Shown here: piece by piece, positions 1-12,232 of the stretch
Numbering within the stretch: position 1 is the first letter of the stretch
Layout of the letters: every line of letters starts with the position of its first letter
NCBI GenBank assembly: GCA_964019155.1
Contig: OZ025242.1
Location: 71,068,728 to 71,132,727, forward strand
Origin: Osedax fenrisi
Taxonomy: Eukaryota; Annelida; Polychaeta; Sabellida; Siboglinidae
Direction: 5' to 3'
Length of the DNA: 64,000 nucleotides
The notes under the pieces: generated by a model
What the model was told of the DNA's origin: nothing
The model's input: the letters and a program-made list of their open reading frames with translations, nothing else
The model's database searches: none
Position numbers and translations under genes: made by a program

Positions 1-1130
1 TATATATATATATGTATTATAACTGTAGTAATATAACACTGCAACGTTGCAGTATACTGTAATTGGGCTAAAAGATATAAATTAGTAAGGAATTTACTAA
101 CATCTAAAAAACCTATAGATATATATCTATTATATTAATCTATATATAATAATAATAATCAGAATTTTGGTATGACCATGGTAAACGAAGAAGCGCTATG
201 CTTATCTAGTCGTTTACCTATTTCACTTTCCTATAGGACAATTATGAGGAGAAAATTATAGTAAAAGTAAAATAAAAATAAATAAAATATTAAGAGTTAA
301 AGTTAATAAAATAAATATATATGTATATAAACTATATACACAAAATATATACAAAAATATTTGCTAAAAAACAAATTATAAATAAAATTTAATTATTTAG
401 TAATCTATTAGAATAATACACTTATAAAAATACGATATATTTAATCATTAAAATTATAACCAGAGTAGCCAACAGTAATTGAAATTAATGAGGGTATATG
501 ATGTATCAACTTCAGGGGTATGGGTTCGTCAGGTCCAATGCCTTAGGGAACCTATTTGTGCCAATAATAAGAACACTGGAAATACTTTCCTCTCAGTAAA
601 AGTATATCCCTTTCCCCGACACATACCATACCACACAATTACAAAAACATCAGACACTCAGTCACCAAAAAAACACAATATAAAATAGTTAAAATGTTAC
701 TATAAATGTATATTCATATAGATTACTTTTTTAAATTGTTAAACAATATAAATATTTTTAAAAAACTCCCCATAATGCCATTAATCATGTAAATAAAATT
801 TGAGATAAGATAAATAAATAAAATAATTAAAATATAATCAAAATTAAAACAAAATAATTAGGTAATTAAACAAAACGTAAAAAACACAATACAAAGCTAT
901 ACAACTACAATCACACTTAATATACAATAATAATACAATACACACAAATAATCACTTACAATTTTATATTAATTATATAGACCTCAAGAAAATTTAAATT
1001 AAAAAATAAAATATTAAAATACACATAAGTTAAAGGTTTTAAAAACAATTAAAGGTTTAAAAATAATATATTATTTTATGGTTTTTTTTATATATTTAAA
1101 AATATATTTATGTAAATTCTAAAGTTTAAA
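1..1130. other. AT-rich non-coding stretch
   Basis: No supported gene. The sequence is mostly A/T with short poly-A and poly-T runs. Positions 500-660 are less AT-rich and hold a 69-codon open frame starting at a TTG, with no recognisable domain. A short imperfect hairpin (ggtaaacg / cgtttacc) lies near 180-217. Confidence 0.6.
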
Positions 1131-3540
1131 TATCCTTAGTTTAATAGTTCTCATTTATTAATAATTATCATTTGTTAAATATGTATCATTAGTCAAAGAG
1201 TTATCATTAGTTAAATATGTATCCTTAGTCAAAGTGTTATCATTAGTTAGCATTAGTAAATATGTCTATTCAAAAATTTCAATTAATCTAAAGATGTATA
1301 CATACAATTTTATTATAGATAGTGATTTATATATCGTTTTTTCAAATTCTGTTTTAATACTGATTTCGATAGATAATTTTTAAAAGAATTTTCTAAATTA
1401 TTCCATAATATAGGTCCGTTATAAAATAAACTAAAATATTTTATTTGTAACCTATATGATGGTATTATAAATTTATATTGACTTCTTTGACTATAGTTAT
1501 TTTTTTTAGAAAAAATATAGATTTATATGGAGATGTTGATTTACTATTTAAAACATCATACATAATTAATATTGTTTTACATTTATATATATCCTTAAAT
1601 TTCAAAATATTTAAAGAATTATAAAATTCATCAGTATTAATTCTATTTTGTAAATTATAAATAGCACGTATAGCTCTATTTTGTAATATAATAATCCTAT
1701 TTTTAATCCTATATTTGATGTATACGTATTACCCCATACAGTTATACAATAGCTAAGATTAGGTAGGATAAAAGCATTATATAATAATTTAAGTGATTTT
1801 ATACTTAATGAAAATTTGAGTTTATATAATATTGCAATGAATTTTGATACTCTTTTGCAAATATAATCAATGTGAGCTTTCCAGTTAAGTTTATCATCAA
1901 TATACATTCCTAAAAATGTATAGCATTCTACTCTATTCAATAGTTTATTATCAATATAAATATTATTATCAAAATAATGTTTATTTATATTATCAATTAT
2001 TATATAGCAAGATTTTTCAATATTTATTGTTAATTTATTCATAATAAGCCAATTTTTTAATTTTATAAGTTCATTAGTAACTAATGAATTAAGATTATTA
2101 ATATTTTTATTTTTAAAAATAATATTAGTATCATCAGCAAATAAAATAACTGAACATTTATTAGAAAATAAATGCAAGTCATTCATAAATAATATAAATA
2201 GTATAGGCCCGATAACTGAACCCTGAGGAATTCCATAATTAATATTTTTTATATCTGATTCATTATTAAAATATACAGTTTTTTGTTTCCTATCATTTAA
2301 AGAACTGCTAAAAAAATCTAAAGTAACACCTCTAAAACCATAATTTGATAATTTATTTAATCAAATGTCATGATTAATTGTATCAAAAGCTTTCTTGAGG
2401 TCTATAGAAACAATTGAAGAAATATATTTGTTCTCAAGATTTCTAATTAAGTCATTCATTAACATATTTATTGCAAAGGATGTATCTATATTTTTTTGAA
2501 AACAAAATTGTGATATATGTATTAAGTCATATTTGTCAATAAAAGATATCATTCTAATTTTTATAATTTTTTCAAATATCTTTGCAAATTGAGATATCAA
2601 TGAAATTGGTCTATAATTTGTAATATTAGATTTATCTCCATTTTTAAATAATGGAATGACTTTAGAAATCTTGAGTATATTAGGAAATTTTCCTTTAGAT
2701 ATCGAAAGATTAAATAGATATTCTGGAATAGGCGAAATTACATATATTGTTTTTTTCAAGATATCCATATTTATATGAAATAAATCATTTGATTTTTTAT
2801 TTTTTGAATTTTCAACTATATTTATAATTTCCGTTTTATTAGTAGGATAAAAGAAAAAAGTATTATTATTTACTAATTTAGATGAAAAGTTGTATATATT
2901 ATTAATATTTCTAATATTAATATTATCTGCTAATTTTCTACCTATATTACAAAAATAATCATTAAATGAATTAGCAGTTTGCTTATATTCAATTGGCGAA
3001 TTATTATTAAATTGGCATTTTATATTAGCATTGTTATTAGGATTAAGTAATTTATTTACAACTTTCCACTTATTTTTAGAATCGTTAACGAATAGAATAA
3101 TTATTATCAATTTTTCTTCAAAATATTTTTTTTTTGAATATCTAATGATTTTAGTTAGTATATTTTTGTACTTTAAATATCTATTTTTTATATCCGTCGA
3201 ATTTTGTACTTTACATTTTTTATAAAGAACATTTTTTTTTGGTATACATTTTTGTATACTTAAAGATATCCATGGTTTATTTTTGATTTTGTTATTAGGT
3301 ATTTTTGTAGATGTATATGGACAACAGTTATCATAAAGAGATTTAAAAATATTTATAAATGAATTAAAAGCAGTATCTGGATTTTCATCCTCAAAAATGT
3401 CATTCCAGTTATAGGAAGATAATTTATTATTTAAATTATAAACATTAGTATCATTTAATTTACGCGACATGAATGTTAATTTTTTTTTATTAATAGGGTT
3501 ATTTTTTCTAAAATAATTATTATAAATAATGAATATATTT
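1130..3540 (-). pseudogene. Degraded LINE: reverse transcriptase, 5'-truncated
   Basis: Non-LTR retrotransposon remnant. The frame from about 3,530 to 2,186 holds the linker seen before the RT domain (KPWISLSIQK, FNDYFCNIG), then NYRPISLISQ, the palm-like IDLKKAFDTINHDI, IPQGSVIGPILF, and LFADDTNIIF with the catalytic DD pair. A single in-frame TGA at 2,361-2,363 interrupts it just after NHDI; the frame reopens directly. The thumb/C-terminal part (LPNLSYCITVWG) runs to 1,611, after which one frame change is needed to read on (YNGPILWNNLENSFKNY) to about 1,320. The endonuclease domain is absent, so this is a typical 5'-truncated copy. Short repeats (tatcattagt-like) at 1,150-1,260 may be its 3' end. 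The family is closest in style to CR1/jockey-type LINEs; the clade is inferred. Confidence 0.88.
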
Positions 3541-3826
3541 AGCAGATGAATATATTTATATATATATATATAATATTATCTATTATAATGTTAATCTTAA
3601 TTTTAATCTTAATACTATATATATATAGTATTAAGGAAAGTATTAATACTTTAGCAAAATATTATTAACCTTCACCATGTGAAATCATAGATCTGTATCG
3701 AATATGGCCCGTTTAATTTGATTACGATTTACGGGATAAATTTAAAACCATTAAATCTGAGTTTAACCAGAGGGAATGAAGTTTACTCCCTGGTTTAATA
3801 AAATATATAATATTATTTATGAATAT
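3541..3826. other. AT-rich spacer
   Basis: No coding signal. Contains a (TA)n run near 3,557-3,572 and a perfect small palindrome centred near 3,624 (taatactata / tatagtatta). Confidence 0.5.
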
Positions 3827-4028
3827 AATTGAGACAAAAATATTGATAAATAATTACCAAATAACCTTTGTTAAATATGTATTAATTATAAAGGTCTTAC
3901 ATTCTAAAAGCTCTTCCATTAATATTATATAATTGAGACAAAAATCTTGATAAATAATTATCAAATAACCTTGATAAATATGTATTAATTATAAAGGTCT
4001 TCCATTCTAAAAGCTCTTCCATTACTAT

Positions 4029-4030
<2 letters not shown>
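3827..4030. repeat. Two-copy tandem repeat, 104-bp period
   Basis: A unit starting aattgagacaaaaa and ending near ctcttccatta occurs at 3,827 and again at 3,931, with only a few differences. No coding frame. Followed by a (TA)n tract at about 4,032-4,056. Confidence 0.8.
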
Positions 4031-4059
<29 letters not shown>

Positions 4060-4250
4060 TAAATAATTGCATCATTATATCATATAATTTATATGTTTAT
4101 ACACATATTGTATTAAAATTGTATTAAATTGTATTACAAAATAAATATATTATATATTTCATTTAAAACATTATAAAATGAAATGATATTCCTTGAATAT
4201 AATTATTAAGCAATGATATTATTACATTAATAATATTTCCTATATAATAT

Positions 4251-4345
4251 CAAGACCTCCTATAACCAAGACCTCCTATAACCTCTATACATAGAGCTAG
4301 AGAAAAAATTTCTCTCTAGCTCTGTGCCTCTATAGGAGGTCTTGC
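4251..4345. repeat. Hairpin: inverted repeat with arms of about 35 bp
   Basis: Left arm caagacctcctata (4,267) through gagctagag, right arm ending cctctataggaggtcttg (4,344). A short A/T loop lies near 4,302-4,310. The first 14 bases of the left arm are also directly repeated just upstream at 4,251. It stands out from the AT-rich surroundings and may be a small fold-back element; no clear TSD is seen. Confidence 0.7.
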
Positions 4346-4421
4346 TATAACCTCTTGTTAAAATCCTCGGGTTAAAATAAACAAAATATTATTTTTCATT
4401 ATCTTTGATATATATCATATG

Positions 4422-4454
4422 CACAGACTTTGAGGGGGCCCCTCAAAGTCTGTG
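4422..4454. repeat. GC-rich near-perfect palindrome
   Basis: Two 16-bp arms (cacagactttgagggg and its reverse complement) are separated by one G. It is flanked by catatg on the left and atcatatg on the right. Possibly the core of a short fold-back element or a cruciform; function unknown. Confidence 0.85.
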
Positions 4455-5117
4455 ATCATATGATTAAATTGAAATATATACATCCTTTATATCCTGGCTG
4501 GATATAAGTAGGGTATAAATATTAAAAACCAGTTTAAAACTACATTATAAATGTTTTTACAATGGAAAAGAATTACAAGATTATTGAGATAAGTGAATAA
4601 TTACATATTAATTAAGTATATACATATATAATTTTAAATTAAAGTAATAGTAGTAACAAACATTGCCTAAATATTAACAAGTACTTGATATTAATTTATA
4701 AATTTTATTATTATTATTATCAGATTTAGGTTTGCACCAGGGTTTTTGTAGAAGCTAAAGCTTATCGAGACAATTACCCTTAATTTTAAAGCAAGTTCAA
4801 AAAAAAACTAAATAAATAAAATATTATAAAATATTAGATGACTTCCTGTTTACATAGATACAATACAATGAATAAAATAGAAAAATAATATAAATTGTTT
4901 GAACTTGCCATAAAATTATGTAATCATCATTTAATTATTTATAAATAAATAACTAAAATAAATAATAAGTACTATAAAATAATACACTAAACAAAAATAT
5001 AGATGTATTAGTATAAAAGAAGAAAAAAATGAAGTAAAATGAAGTAAAACTGAATAAAACTGAATAAAACATAACAAAAAGAATATCTAGAAAGATGGTA
5101 AGAACTGTATGTAACAT
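4455..5117. other. AT-rich spacer with dispersed repeat core at 4,704-4,786
   Basis: No gene. Positions 4,704-4,786 share a core of about 70 bp with the reverse complement of 56,255-56,322 (cagatttagg ... gcttatcgagacaattacc). The rest is A/T-rich, with short repeats such as gaataaaact near 5,050. Confidence 0.6.
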
Positions 5118-5870
5118 TTTTTTTTTTTTTTTTTTTTTTTTTTTCAGTAAATAAGTTTTAGGAATTTTTTTGTAATACTTTATAATAATGTAAAGAATGT
5201 AAAATATTTGTTCAAACTGAAATGTTAGTTTAATTACTAATTTTTATATAAGTGTCAATAAAGAGAAATAAAACAAAGAAGTATAATCAAGTATACAAGA
5301 AAAAAGATTCAATACAAAATGTTTATGTAATTAAAAATAAAGTCAAATAATATTATTAGTCAGAGGGAAATAAAAAATACTAAAGAAAATACTAAAGAAA
5401 AAAGAAATACCTAACAGTTTTTTTTAATTTTATTATTTTTATATAAACGTCAATTAAAAAGAAAGAAAACATGAAAGTAAATTCAAATATAAAATGCAAA
5501 AATTCAGTAAAATAATATTATTAATGTCGGGGAAATAAAATATTGTAAAGTAAAACACTCAAAAGTATTAATTTTTTTTTAATTTTTACATAAACGTCAA
5601 TAAATTAAAATAAGAATAAAATGTGGATCTTAGTATATAATACAATATTAGATAAAAGACATGATAAAAGATATAAAATTAGAAAAATGAGATTTAGATT
5701 ATAAGTATACTGAGTAAGAAGATAACAAATGTGTATACATACGTTTCCTGAATAATTTATAATTTGAAATATTTTTTAAAATATTATCAAGCTTATTCCA
5801 GGTAATTGGTCCAATGTATATTAATGTTCTTCTGCATAGTTCTTTTTTGAAATTAATAATTGAGAAAGTT
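5118..5870 (-). pseudogene. LINE 3' end: RT C-terminus, 3' UTR and poly-A
   Basis: Read on the minus strand, 5,860 to 5,700 gives a typical LINE RT tail (FKKELCRRTLIYIGP, ITWNKLDNILKN) ending in a stop. Downstream is an A-rich 3' UTR built of about three imperfect repeats, each with a version of acgtcaataaa (near 5,250, 5,445 and 5,590). The element ends in a long T run on the plus strand (5,118-5,144), which is a poly-A tail on the element's own strand. It is strongly 5'-truncated; the catalytic domain is missing. Confidence 0.75.
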
Positions 5871-6255
5871 TATACATTAACAAAGACATTTATTTTTAAA
5901 ATAAATACGGAAAACAGCTAACATGACGTTAATTCGAATATTATAATGTTAATTAACTAGTATACTTAGGCATACATTGTTTGATTAACCAATTGATAAC
6001 TAATATGTCATATGATTATATATAAAATTTATTATAAAACTTTATAAAACAATATTATAATAAATTATTATTATTATTAAATAATATTATATATAATAAT
6101 TATTATTATAATAAATTATTATAATAAATTATTATAATAAATTATTATAATAATTATTATTATAATAATTATAATAAATTATTATTATATAATTATTATA
6201 ATAATATACTAATTTATTAAAGCATACTTATTATGCTACTAGTATGATACTAGTA
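5871..6255. repeat. AT-rich stretch with (TAA/TTA)n at 6,060-6,215
   Basis: Degenerate trinucleotide TTA/TAA repeats without coding content. They abut the left TSD of the large inverted-repeat element that starts at 6,265. Confidence 0.6.
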
Positions 6256-6723
6256 TAAAATAAGGGATAGTACGGACGGTAGGCAAAAATTAAATAACTA
6301 TACACAACAAAGTTCATGCGTGTCTCTCAATGCGTACGTTAAGCGTAGTCATACTGACGGTAAATTTACCGATTTTGGTAAAACTCCGTTTGTAAGGAGA
6401 GTACTATGTTTTTATCTATGAAAATTTTTTTTAGGTAATTTGGATGACATTTAGTATGTGCGAAGACCCCCTGAAATTTAACATGTTGAAGATAGGAAAT
6501 TCACCATAGAATAATTTAAAAATTAAAGATTCAACATTTAAACCACTTATATTTATTATAATGTATTAATACTTAACACATAGTATCATCATATATTACT
6601 TATTAATATTGATTACCAAATTTTATAAAATAAAATAAAAATCCTAGAATTTTGCTAGGAAATATTTTTTCTATAATTTTTTTTGATAATTTTTTTTTGT
6701 GTGCAAAATATTTAATTTTTTTT

Positions 6724-7690
6724 TTTTAACTTACTTTTTACTTTTTACTTTTTTTCGGCTTAGGGACCAGATGTGCGTAAGCAATCACCGGTCCAGTGGA
6801 TAGTTCAGTCGAAGGCTTTCTTGAAAAAGTAGGTCTTCAACAGTTTCTTGAAGGTAGAGGTAGTATTGGTGGTACGAAGTGCAGTCGGCAGATTGTTCCA
6901 GAGGTATGGGGCATAATTAATGAAGGATCGAATGTTGGACTTATGCAGCTGATATTTTTGGGTGGTGATAAGGAGGAACGTGTCATTGGATCGGGTAATG
7001 GCTGAGTTCTTAGTGGTACTCTGGGGGTTAATAAGAGAGGCCAGGTAGTCAGGAGAGTTGTGGTGTAGGGCTTTGTGGGTTAGGAGAATTAGTTTGTAGG
7101 AGATTCGGGAGGAAATGGGGAGCCAATGGAGGGACTTGAGGTAGGGAGTGATTGTGTCATAGGATCGGCGTGGAAGTAGGAAAATGCAGCGGACAATAGC
7201 GTTTTGAAGGCGCTGTAGGCGAGTAATCATATATGCCGGACAGCCGTATAAAAGGTGGTTGCAGTAGTCGAGATGGGGGAGAATGAATGACGATGCGATA
7301 GTGATGGCTACTTCGTGAGGGATAGATCTGCGGATGAAAAGTAAGCAGTGAAGGTGGTAGGATACAGATTTGTATACTTTTGCAAGTTGGAGTTTGAAAG
7401 ACAGCGTTGGGTCGAGTGAAACTCCAGGTTCGTACTTTGTCAGAGTAGACAATGGGTATGGAGCCAGATTGAATGAGCGGCGGTTGCTCTATGTGGTTTG
7501 ATCGGTAGGGTAGGTGAAGGAATATGGATTCTGACTTAGCAGGGTTAAGCCGGAGTGAGTTGGTGTTGAGCCAGTTGTGGATATATGTGATGCACTTGGT
7601 AAGCTTATCTGGTGCAGAAGATGGATCGTCGTTGCATTTTAGATAAATCTGGATATCATCAGCGTATGTATGGAATGATATATCCTTATC
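6724..7690 (-). pseudogene. L2/CR1-like LINE, 3' part of reverse transcriptase
   Basis: The minus-strand frame starts at HTYADDIQIYL (about 7,665), which carries the catalytic YADD. A frame change near 7,450 leads into the 215-codon stretch 7,452-6,805. This contains GVSLDPTLSF, the LDYCNHLLYG and RLQRLQNAIVRC motifs, LKSLHWLPISSRI and the end motif WNNLPTALR, then a stop. These are the standard post-catalytic blocks of L2/CR1 RTs. Repeats of tactttt just past the stop (6,730-6,757) are the short 3' microsatellite usual for this group. It is GC-richer than its surroundings. The 5' part, with most of the RT, is missing. Confidence 0.88.
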
Positions 7691-8969
7691 AACAATTATT
7701 AATTTATATATATATAATAGACTTATATACAGTATTATTATATATATAACTTATTCAATTAATTAATTACAAGATATAATTAAAAATTATCAATACAATT
7801 TTGACATTTCAAATCAGCTGAAACATCAGAATATAATAATTTTTTTTTTTTTTTTTATTTGTTAACAAGATTTTATTAAATATTAAAATTGGGGTCAGAA
7901 TTGTTTTTCTTTTAAATTGGAATTTTAAGGATATATTTAGTAAATTTTTTTTTTTCAAATTTCAAATTTATGTAGAACTTCAGATACTTATTATATTTTT
8001 CATTATAGTTGTATTATTTACTATATTATTTATTTATTATAATTAATATATATTTATTATATGTATTTTGTTATATAATTATCAATAAAATAAAAAATAT
8101 CAGTTTATATTAACAAAGATATGTGTTTTTATTTATACAATAATATTATAATATAACATTTTTTAAATAATTAATATATACAATTATACAAAATAAACAA
8201 CATCGCGTTTTGTAGAAAGCTTAGGAAATAGTTTTCTATGCATTAGTGTAACATTTATTCTTGCATCTCGTTCTTCATGAGACACAATTGTTTATTTAAT
8301 ACGCTTATCGCCAGAGCAATGGCAATTTTTCGTGCATTTACATGGGAAAATATCAAACTATATCATATTCCTTCACGTGTTTTATGTAATATTCTTAACA
8401 CTGTTGATATTTTATTTTATTAATGATAACCAAGTATCTGTTGACCTTAGTTCGTATATAGGCAGGATTAAAAGTGGGTGTTTATACACGATACCAAATA
8501 TCACGAATTCGTTCTACAGTTTCAAATACTGCACTTGCGATATTTTTGGATTTTATAGAAGTAAAATGCAAATAGACATCTATATATGTTGGCAACCTTT
8601 TGTATGACATAGATACAGGTTTAAAATAATCATTAAATTTAGATCTTGATCTTAAATCCATATTAATAATGTTTTAGAAATAAATAAAATATTTAAAATC
8701 GCTTTGTTTACACCTGTTTTTTTAAATTATCACGTGATAGGAGAAATTAGTAAATATTTTTATAAAAAAATACATTTTGTCTTTTGCACTATCTAATTGA
8801 CCTAATTATATTCTTAAAAAAAATATGTGATATAGTATACCCATGTGTGTGCCTATTCCAGTTGTTTTATTGGTGGTCAGAAAAAATGACTACCCTTAGC
8901 GTACGTCGCGCTAATATATTATTAGTAGTTAATACTTACTTTGTATAGGCTCATTTTGGTATATAAAGC
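7691..8969. other. AT-rich DNA with a possible coding fossil near 8,440-8,600
   Basis: Mostly A/T sequence with poly-T runs (7,840-7,857). The minus-strand reading of 8,600-8,440 looks protein-like (FETVERIRDIWYRV, then a stop, then TPTFNPAYIRTKVN) and may be a transposase relic, but I cannot name a family. The 91-codon plus-strand frame at 8,332-8,607 overlaps it and is not convincing. Confidence 0.35.
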
Positions 8970-9055
8970 AGCTGTTACCTGTTACCTGTTACCTAATTGG
9001 TTTAGGCACTTCCATCAACTTCTTTATTGAAGTTTTCGGACGTGCTTTCAATATA
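8970..9055 (-). repeat. 3' UTR and terminal microsatellite of the adjacent LINE
   Basis: Three copies of gttacct (8,975-8,996) on the plus strand lie downstream of the LINE stop codon. L2/CR1-type elements commonly end in such short tandem repeats instead of poly-A. Confidence 0.6.
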
Positions 9056-10579
9056 TTATTGGGCAAAAAGGTATGTTTTGAGCTTTGATTTGAATGTTAC
9101 AGTTGAGTCAATTGATCGGATATGGTGAGGTAGATCATTCCAGATTTTTGGAGCATGGATGGAGAAAGATTTATGTTGGGAAGATGTTAAATGTAATAGA
9201 ACTGGAGTTTTTAATTTGAATTTGTTTATGTGTCTTTGTTCGTAAATAGTTGTGTTGGGAGTTAGTAAGTTGGCAAGATAGTCTGGTGTGTTATGATGTG
9301 TAGCTAAATGTATGGTGAGTGCAATTTTGTAAATTATACGGGATTTTATTGGCAGCCAATGTAATTTGGTTCTCAAAGGGGATATATGTTGTCTGGAATA
9401 TTTAGTTATGTTGAATATGAATCTGATGGCTGAATTCTGAAGACGTTGGAGTTTATTTATTATAGATTGTGAGGAGGCATAGAGACATGAATTACAGTAA
9501 TCGAGGCGGGGGAGAATGAGGGATGTAGCGAGGAGTTTTGCAGTATTAAAATTAATGAAGGGTCTTATTGTTCGTAAGTTGTGTAGTATGTAGTTAATTG
9601 ACTGTGATAGTGATTTAGTCTGGATGTTGAATTGTAGTGTTGGGTCGATTAATATACCAAGATTTTTTATTTTATTAGCATAAGAAATACTCAGATTGTT
9701 AATGGTAATTTGTGGTGGAATGAATATGGTGGTAGATGTTTTAATATGCATTGGTTCAGTTTTAAGACAGTTTAGTGATAATGAGTTGTTGGTGAGCCAG
9801 TTATGTATATCAGTAATGCAGTTGTTAAGTACATTTATGTCGTTGTTAGGGTCTATCAATCTACAGTGTAACTGTATATCATCAGCATACGAGTGATAGT
9901 CTATAGTGGGGTATTTGTCAATAATTCTAAATAAGGGAAGTAGGTAGATATTGAATAGGAGTGGACCAAGGACCGATCCTTGAGGTACTCCATGAGTAAC
10001 TTTACGAGGTTTAGAGATTAGTGAGTTTATACTAATTTGGTAAAAACGATCAGTTAGGTATGAGATGAACCAATCAAGTGCAGTACCAGAGATTCCGATA
10101 GAAGTTAGTCGATTTATAAGGATATTATGGTCAAGAGTGTTGAAGGCAGCTGATAAATCAAGGAGAATGACCACTGAACCATGTGGTGATGCAGCAGATA
10201 GGTGAATGTGATTAAGGATATGTATCATTGCAGTTTCAGTACTTTTGTGCTTGGTATAGGCACTCTGGCATGGGTTTAATATATGATTTTCATGGAGATA
10301 CGAATTTAATTGACGAGCAACAACTCGTTCTAGGGTTTTGGAGGTCGTTGATAAGTTGGAGATTGGTCGGTAGTTGGAGAGGATTGATTTGTCAAGGTTT
10401 GGTTTTTTTATGATGGGTGTAACATATGCTGTTTTCATGTAGATTGGAAAAATGCCTGAGGTAAGTGAGTTTTCTATTATTTCTTGGTAATAAGATGCTA
10501 GATAAATGTGGTACTTATTTAATATAGAATGAAAGCTAAACAAACTGAAGAATAAAACTAAACCAAATAAATCAAACAA
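9056..10579 (-). CDS. L2/CR1-like LINE reverse transcriptase (5'-truncated element, frame open)
   Basis: Reverse transcriptase of a non-LTR retrotransposon, 507 codons without a stop. Visible blocks in order: YVTPIIKK (residue ~52), LSNYRPISNLST (~67), LLDLSAAFNTLDHN with the first catalytic Asp (~141), HGVPQGSVLGPLLFNIY (~195), YHSYADDIQLH with the catalytic DD pair (~229), NSLSLNCLKTE, KNLGILIDPTLQF, and the C-terminal LDYCNSCLY, LQRLQNSAIRFI, LHWLPIKSRI and WNDLPHHIRS. The first ~35 residues are hydrophobic and unlike an RT start, so the ATG is probably fortuitous and the true 5' part (endonuclease) is lost. It lies inside the 4.5-kb TIR element, in the same orientation as the LINE at 6.7-7.7 kb. 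The frame is intact, implying a rather young insertion. Confidence 0.92.
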   Translation of the reverse strand: MFDLFGLVLFFSLFSFHSILNKYHIYLASYYQEIIENSLTSGIFPIYMKTAYVTPIIKKPNLDKSILSNYRPISNLSTTSKTLERVVARQLNSYLHENHILNPCQSAYTKHKSTETAMIHILNHIHLSAASPHGSVVILLDLSAAFNTLDHNILINRLTSIGISGTALDWFISYLTDRFYQISINSLISKPRKVTHGVPQGSVLGPLLFNIYLLPLFRIIDKYPTIDYHSYADDIQLHCRLIDPNNDINVLNNCITDIHNWLTNNSLSLNCLKTEPMHIKTSTTIFIPPQITINNLSISYANKIKNLGILIDPTLQFNIQTKSLSQSINYILHNLRTIRPFINFNTAKLLATSLILPRLDYCNSCLYASSQSIINKLQRLQNSAIRFIFNITKYSRQHISPLRTKLHWLPIKSRIIYKIALTIHLATHHNTPDYLANLLTPNTTIYEQRHINKFKLKTPVLLHLTSSQHKSFSIHAPKIWNDLPHHIRSIDSTVTFKSKLKTYLFAQ

Positions 10580-10800
10580 CCCAAAATATCAATCTGTAAA
10601 TATTAATTAATCAATTAAAATGAATGGTGTATACGTATATTTTTATAAAGTCATTATTCCATATATACATGTTTTCATTTAGATTGTATTTCCGTGTGCA
10701 TTAGAGCATATCATAAATTTGCGTAACGCACGCATTGCGTGAACTTTGCTATTTATAGTTATTTAATTTTTGCCTACCGTCCGTATTCCCCTAAAATAAG

Positions 10801-11366
10801 TATATCATATAATAATTATTATTATATTTAATATATGTACGCCTACTAAATTTAATAAATATTCATATTTTTCTCACTCAAATATGAATCGGTTTTTTAG
10901 CATTTTAAAAAATATGGGTTATTTAAAATCGATTTTTTATAATAAACTATTTACTAATCATACCAATTTTGGTATCGTTGGAAATCTATTATAGCAGACT
11001 ATATTACGTAAATAAAATATTCTAATTAGCATTGATAGAAATTAAAATATTGATATTTTAAATTAAAGTAATTTATGATTTTTTAAAAGTGTCTTATTTT
11101 AAACAAAATTAAATTGCAAGAAATACAGCATTATTATCATTAAATTATTAGCTAAATATTAATACTATACATATTATGTATGCATATGCATATTTTTATT
11201 AATTGGTATTTTAAAATGAGTGATTGATTTATCTTTCAATTATATTTTATTTATTTCTTTATAGGGAGGATAAATAATTTATGTTATGCACATTTTTAAA
11301 TAATTTATAATTAAAATGAATTATTTATCACGTATTTAAGAACAATTAGTAATGAAAAGGATCTAT

Positions 11367-11406
<40 letters not shown>

Positions 11407-12232
11407 TATATTATCAATTATATCTTTAATATATTACATTCTAATTAATGTTAATACATATATAAAATTCATTTATATGATATTAATTTGAAATTTTATT
11501 ATGAAATGTGGATGAAATAAATAGTAAACTTATATATATATATACTTGTAATCATAATATCATGTTTTAATATTTAAAATTAATTATATTATTATTACAG
11601 CTAATAGTTAATTAATTTAATTATTATAATTTATTATATTATTATTATAACTAATAGTTAATAAATGAATTATTTCATATACACTAATGATATTACATAA
11701 TGTGTGAACATTTAGTTGAAATTGGTACATTATTTAAATAGTTATAGTCATATTAATATATCAACTTATAAAAGCGACATCAATTCCTATTCTTTGCATG
11801 TTCAAAATTTACCACTTTTTTTGGCTTTCATAAGGGCATAACTTTTTTTCTATATGATATAAAAAAAAACTGAAATATACATTTGTTTAGTCTAGAAATA
11901 ACGAATTCAAAGATATATAATACATCAATAAATAATCAATTTTCATTTTTTATTTGCATACCTATATTTAATATAATATTATAATAATATATGAATATAA
12001 TTATTTATTGAATTACATATTATGATTATAATAATTATATTAAATATACGCTTATCAATAATAAACTTTAAAATTATTAAAATAATATTATATCAATATT
12101 AATATAATATTCTTATACTGCGGACAACGTGATGCACTGTTTTTTAATTGTATAGATATAATCCACGCCTCCATATACATCCCATATTAAGGGTATACCG
12201 CACCACGCACGCCATTTTCACGCATTTACATG
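10801..12232. other. AT-rich non-coding stretch
   Basis: No supported gene. Contains (TA)n near 11,367-11,410 and a near repeat of a ttatattattattaca/ataactaatagttaa motif at 11,585-11,665. Just outside the next element, 12,187-12,200 reads attaagggtataccgcac, which resembles its terminus; no matching right end was found. Confidence 0.5.

Larger units (their letters stand above)
6256..10800. mobile_element. 4.5-kb element with long TIRs and a 9-bp TSD
   Basis: The left end (from 6,265) and the reverse complement of the right end (to 10,791) share about 35 bp including acggacggtaggcaaaaat and taaataactata. Outside them lies the same 9-mer, taaaataag, at 6,256-6,264 and 10,792-10,800. A 9-bp TSD with long TIRs fits Mutator-like elements; no transposase of this class is visible inside, so the assignment is inference. 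The interior holds two LINE fragments on the minus strand and AT-rich DNA. The right-end sequence (10,620-10,790) recurs at 26,870-27,055 and 38,880-39,065. Confidence 0.7.

Noticed and set aside
479..688. 69-codon plus-strand open frame starting at TTG
   Set aside because: No ATG at the start, no recognisable motif, isolated in AT-rich DNA; length is within chance.
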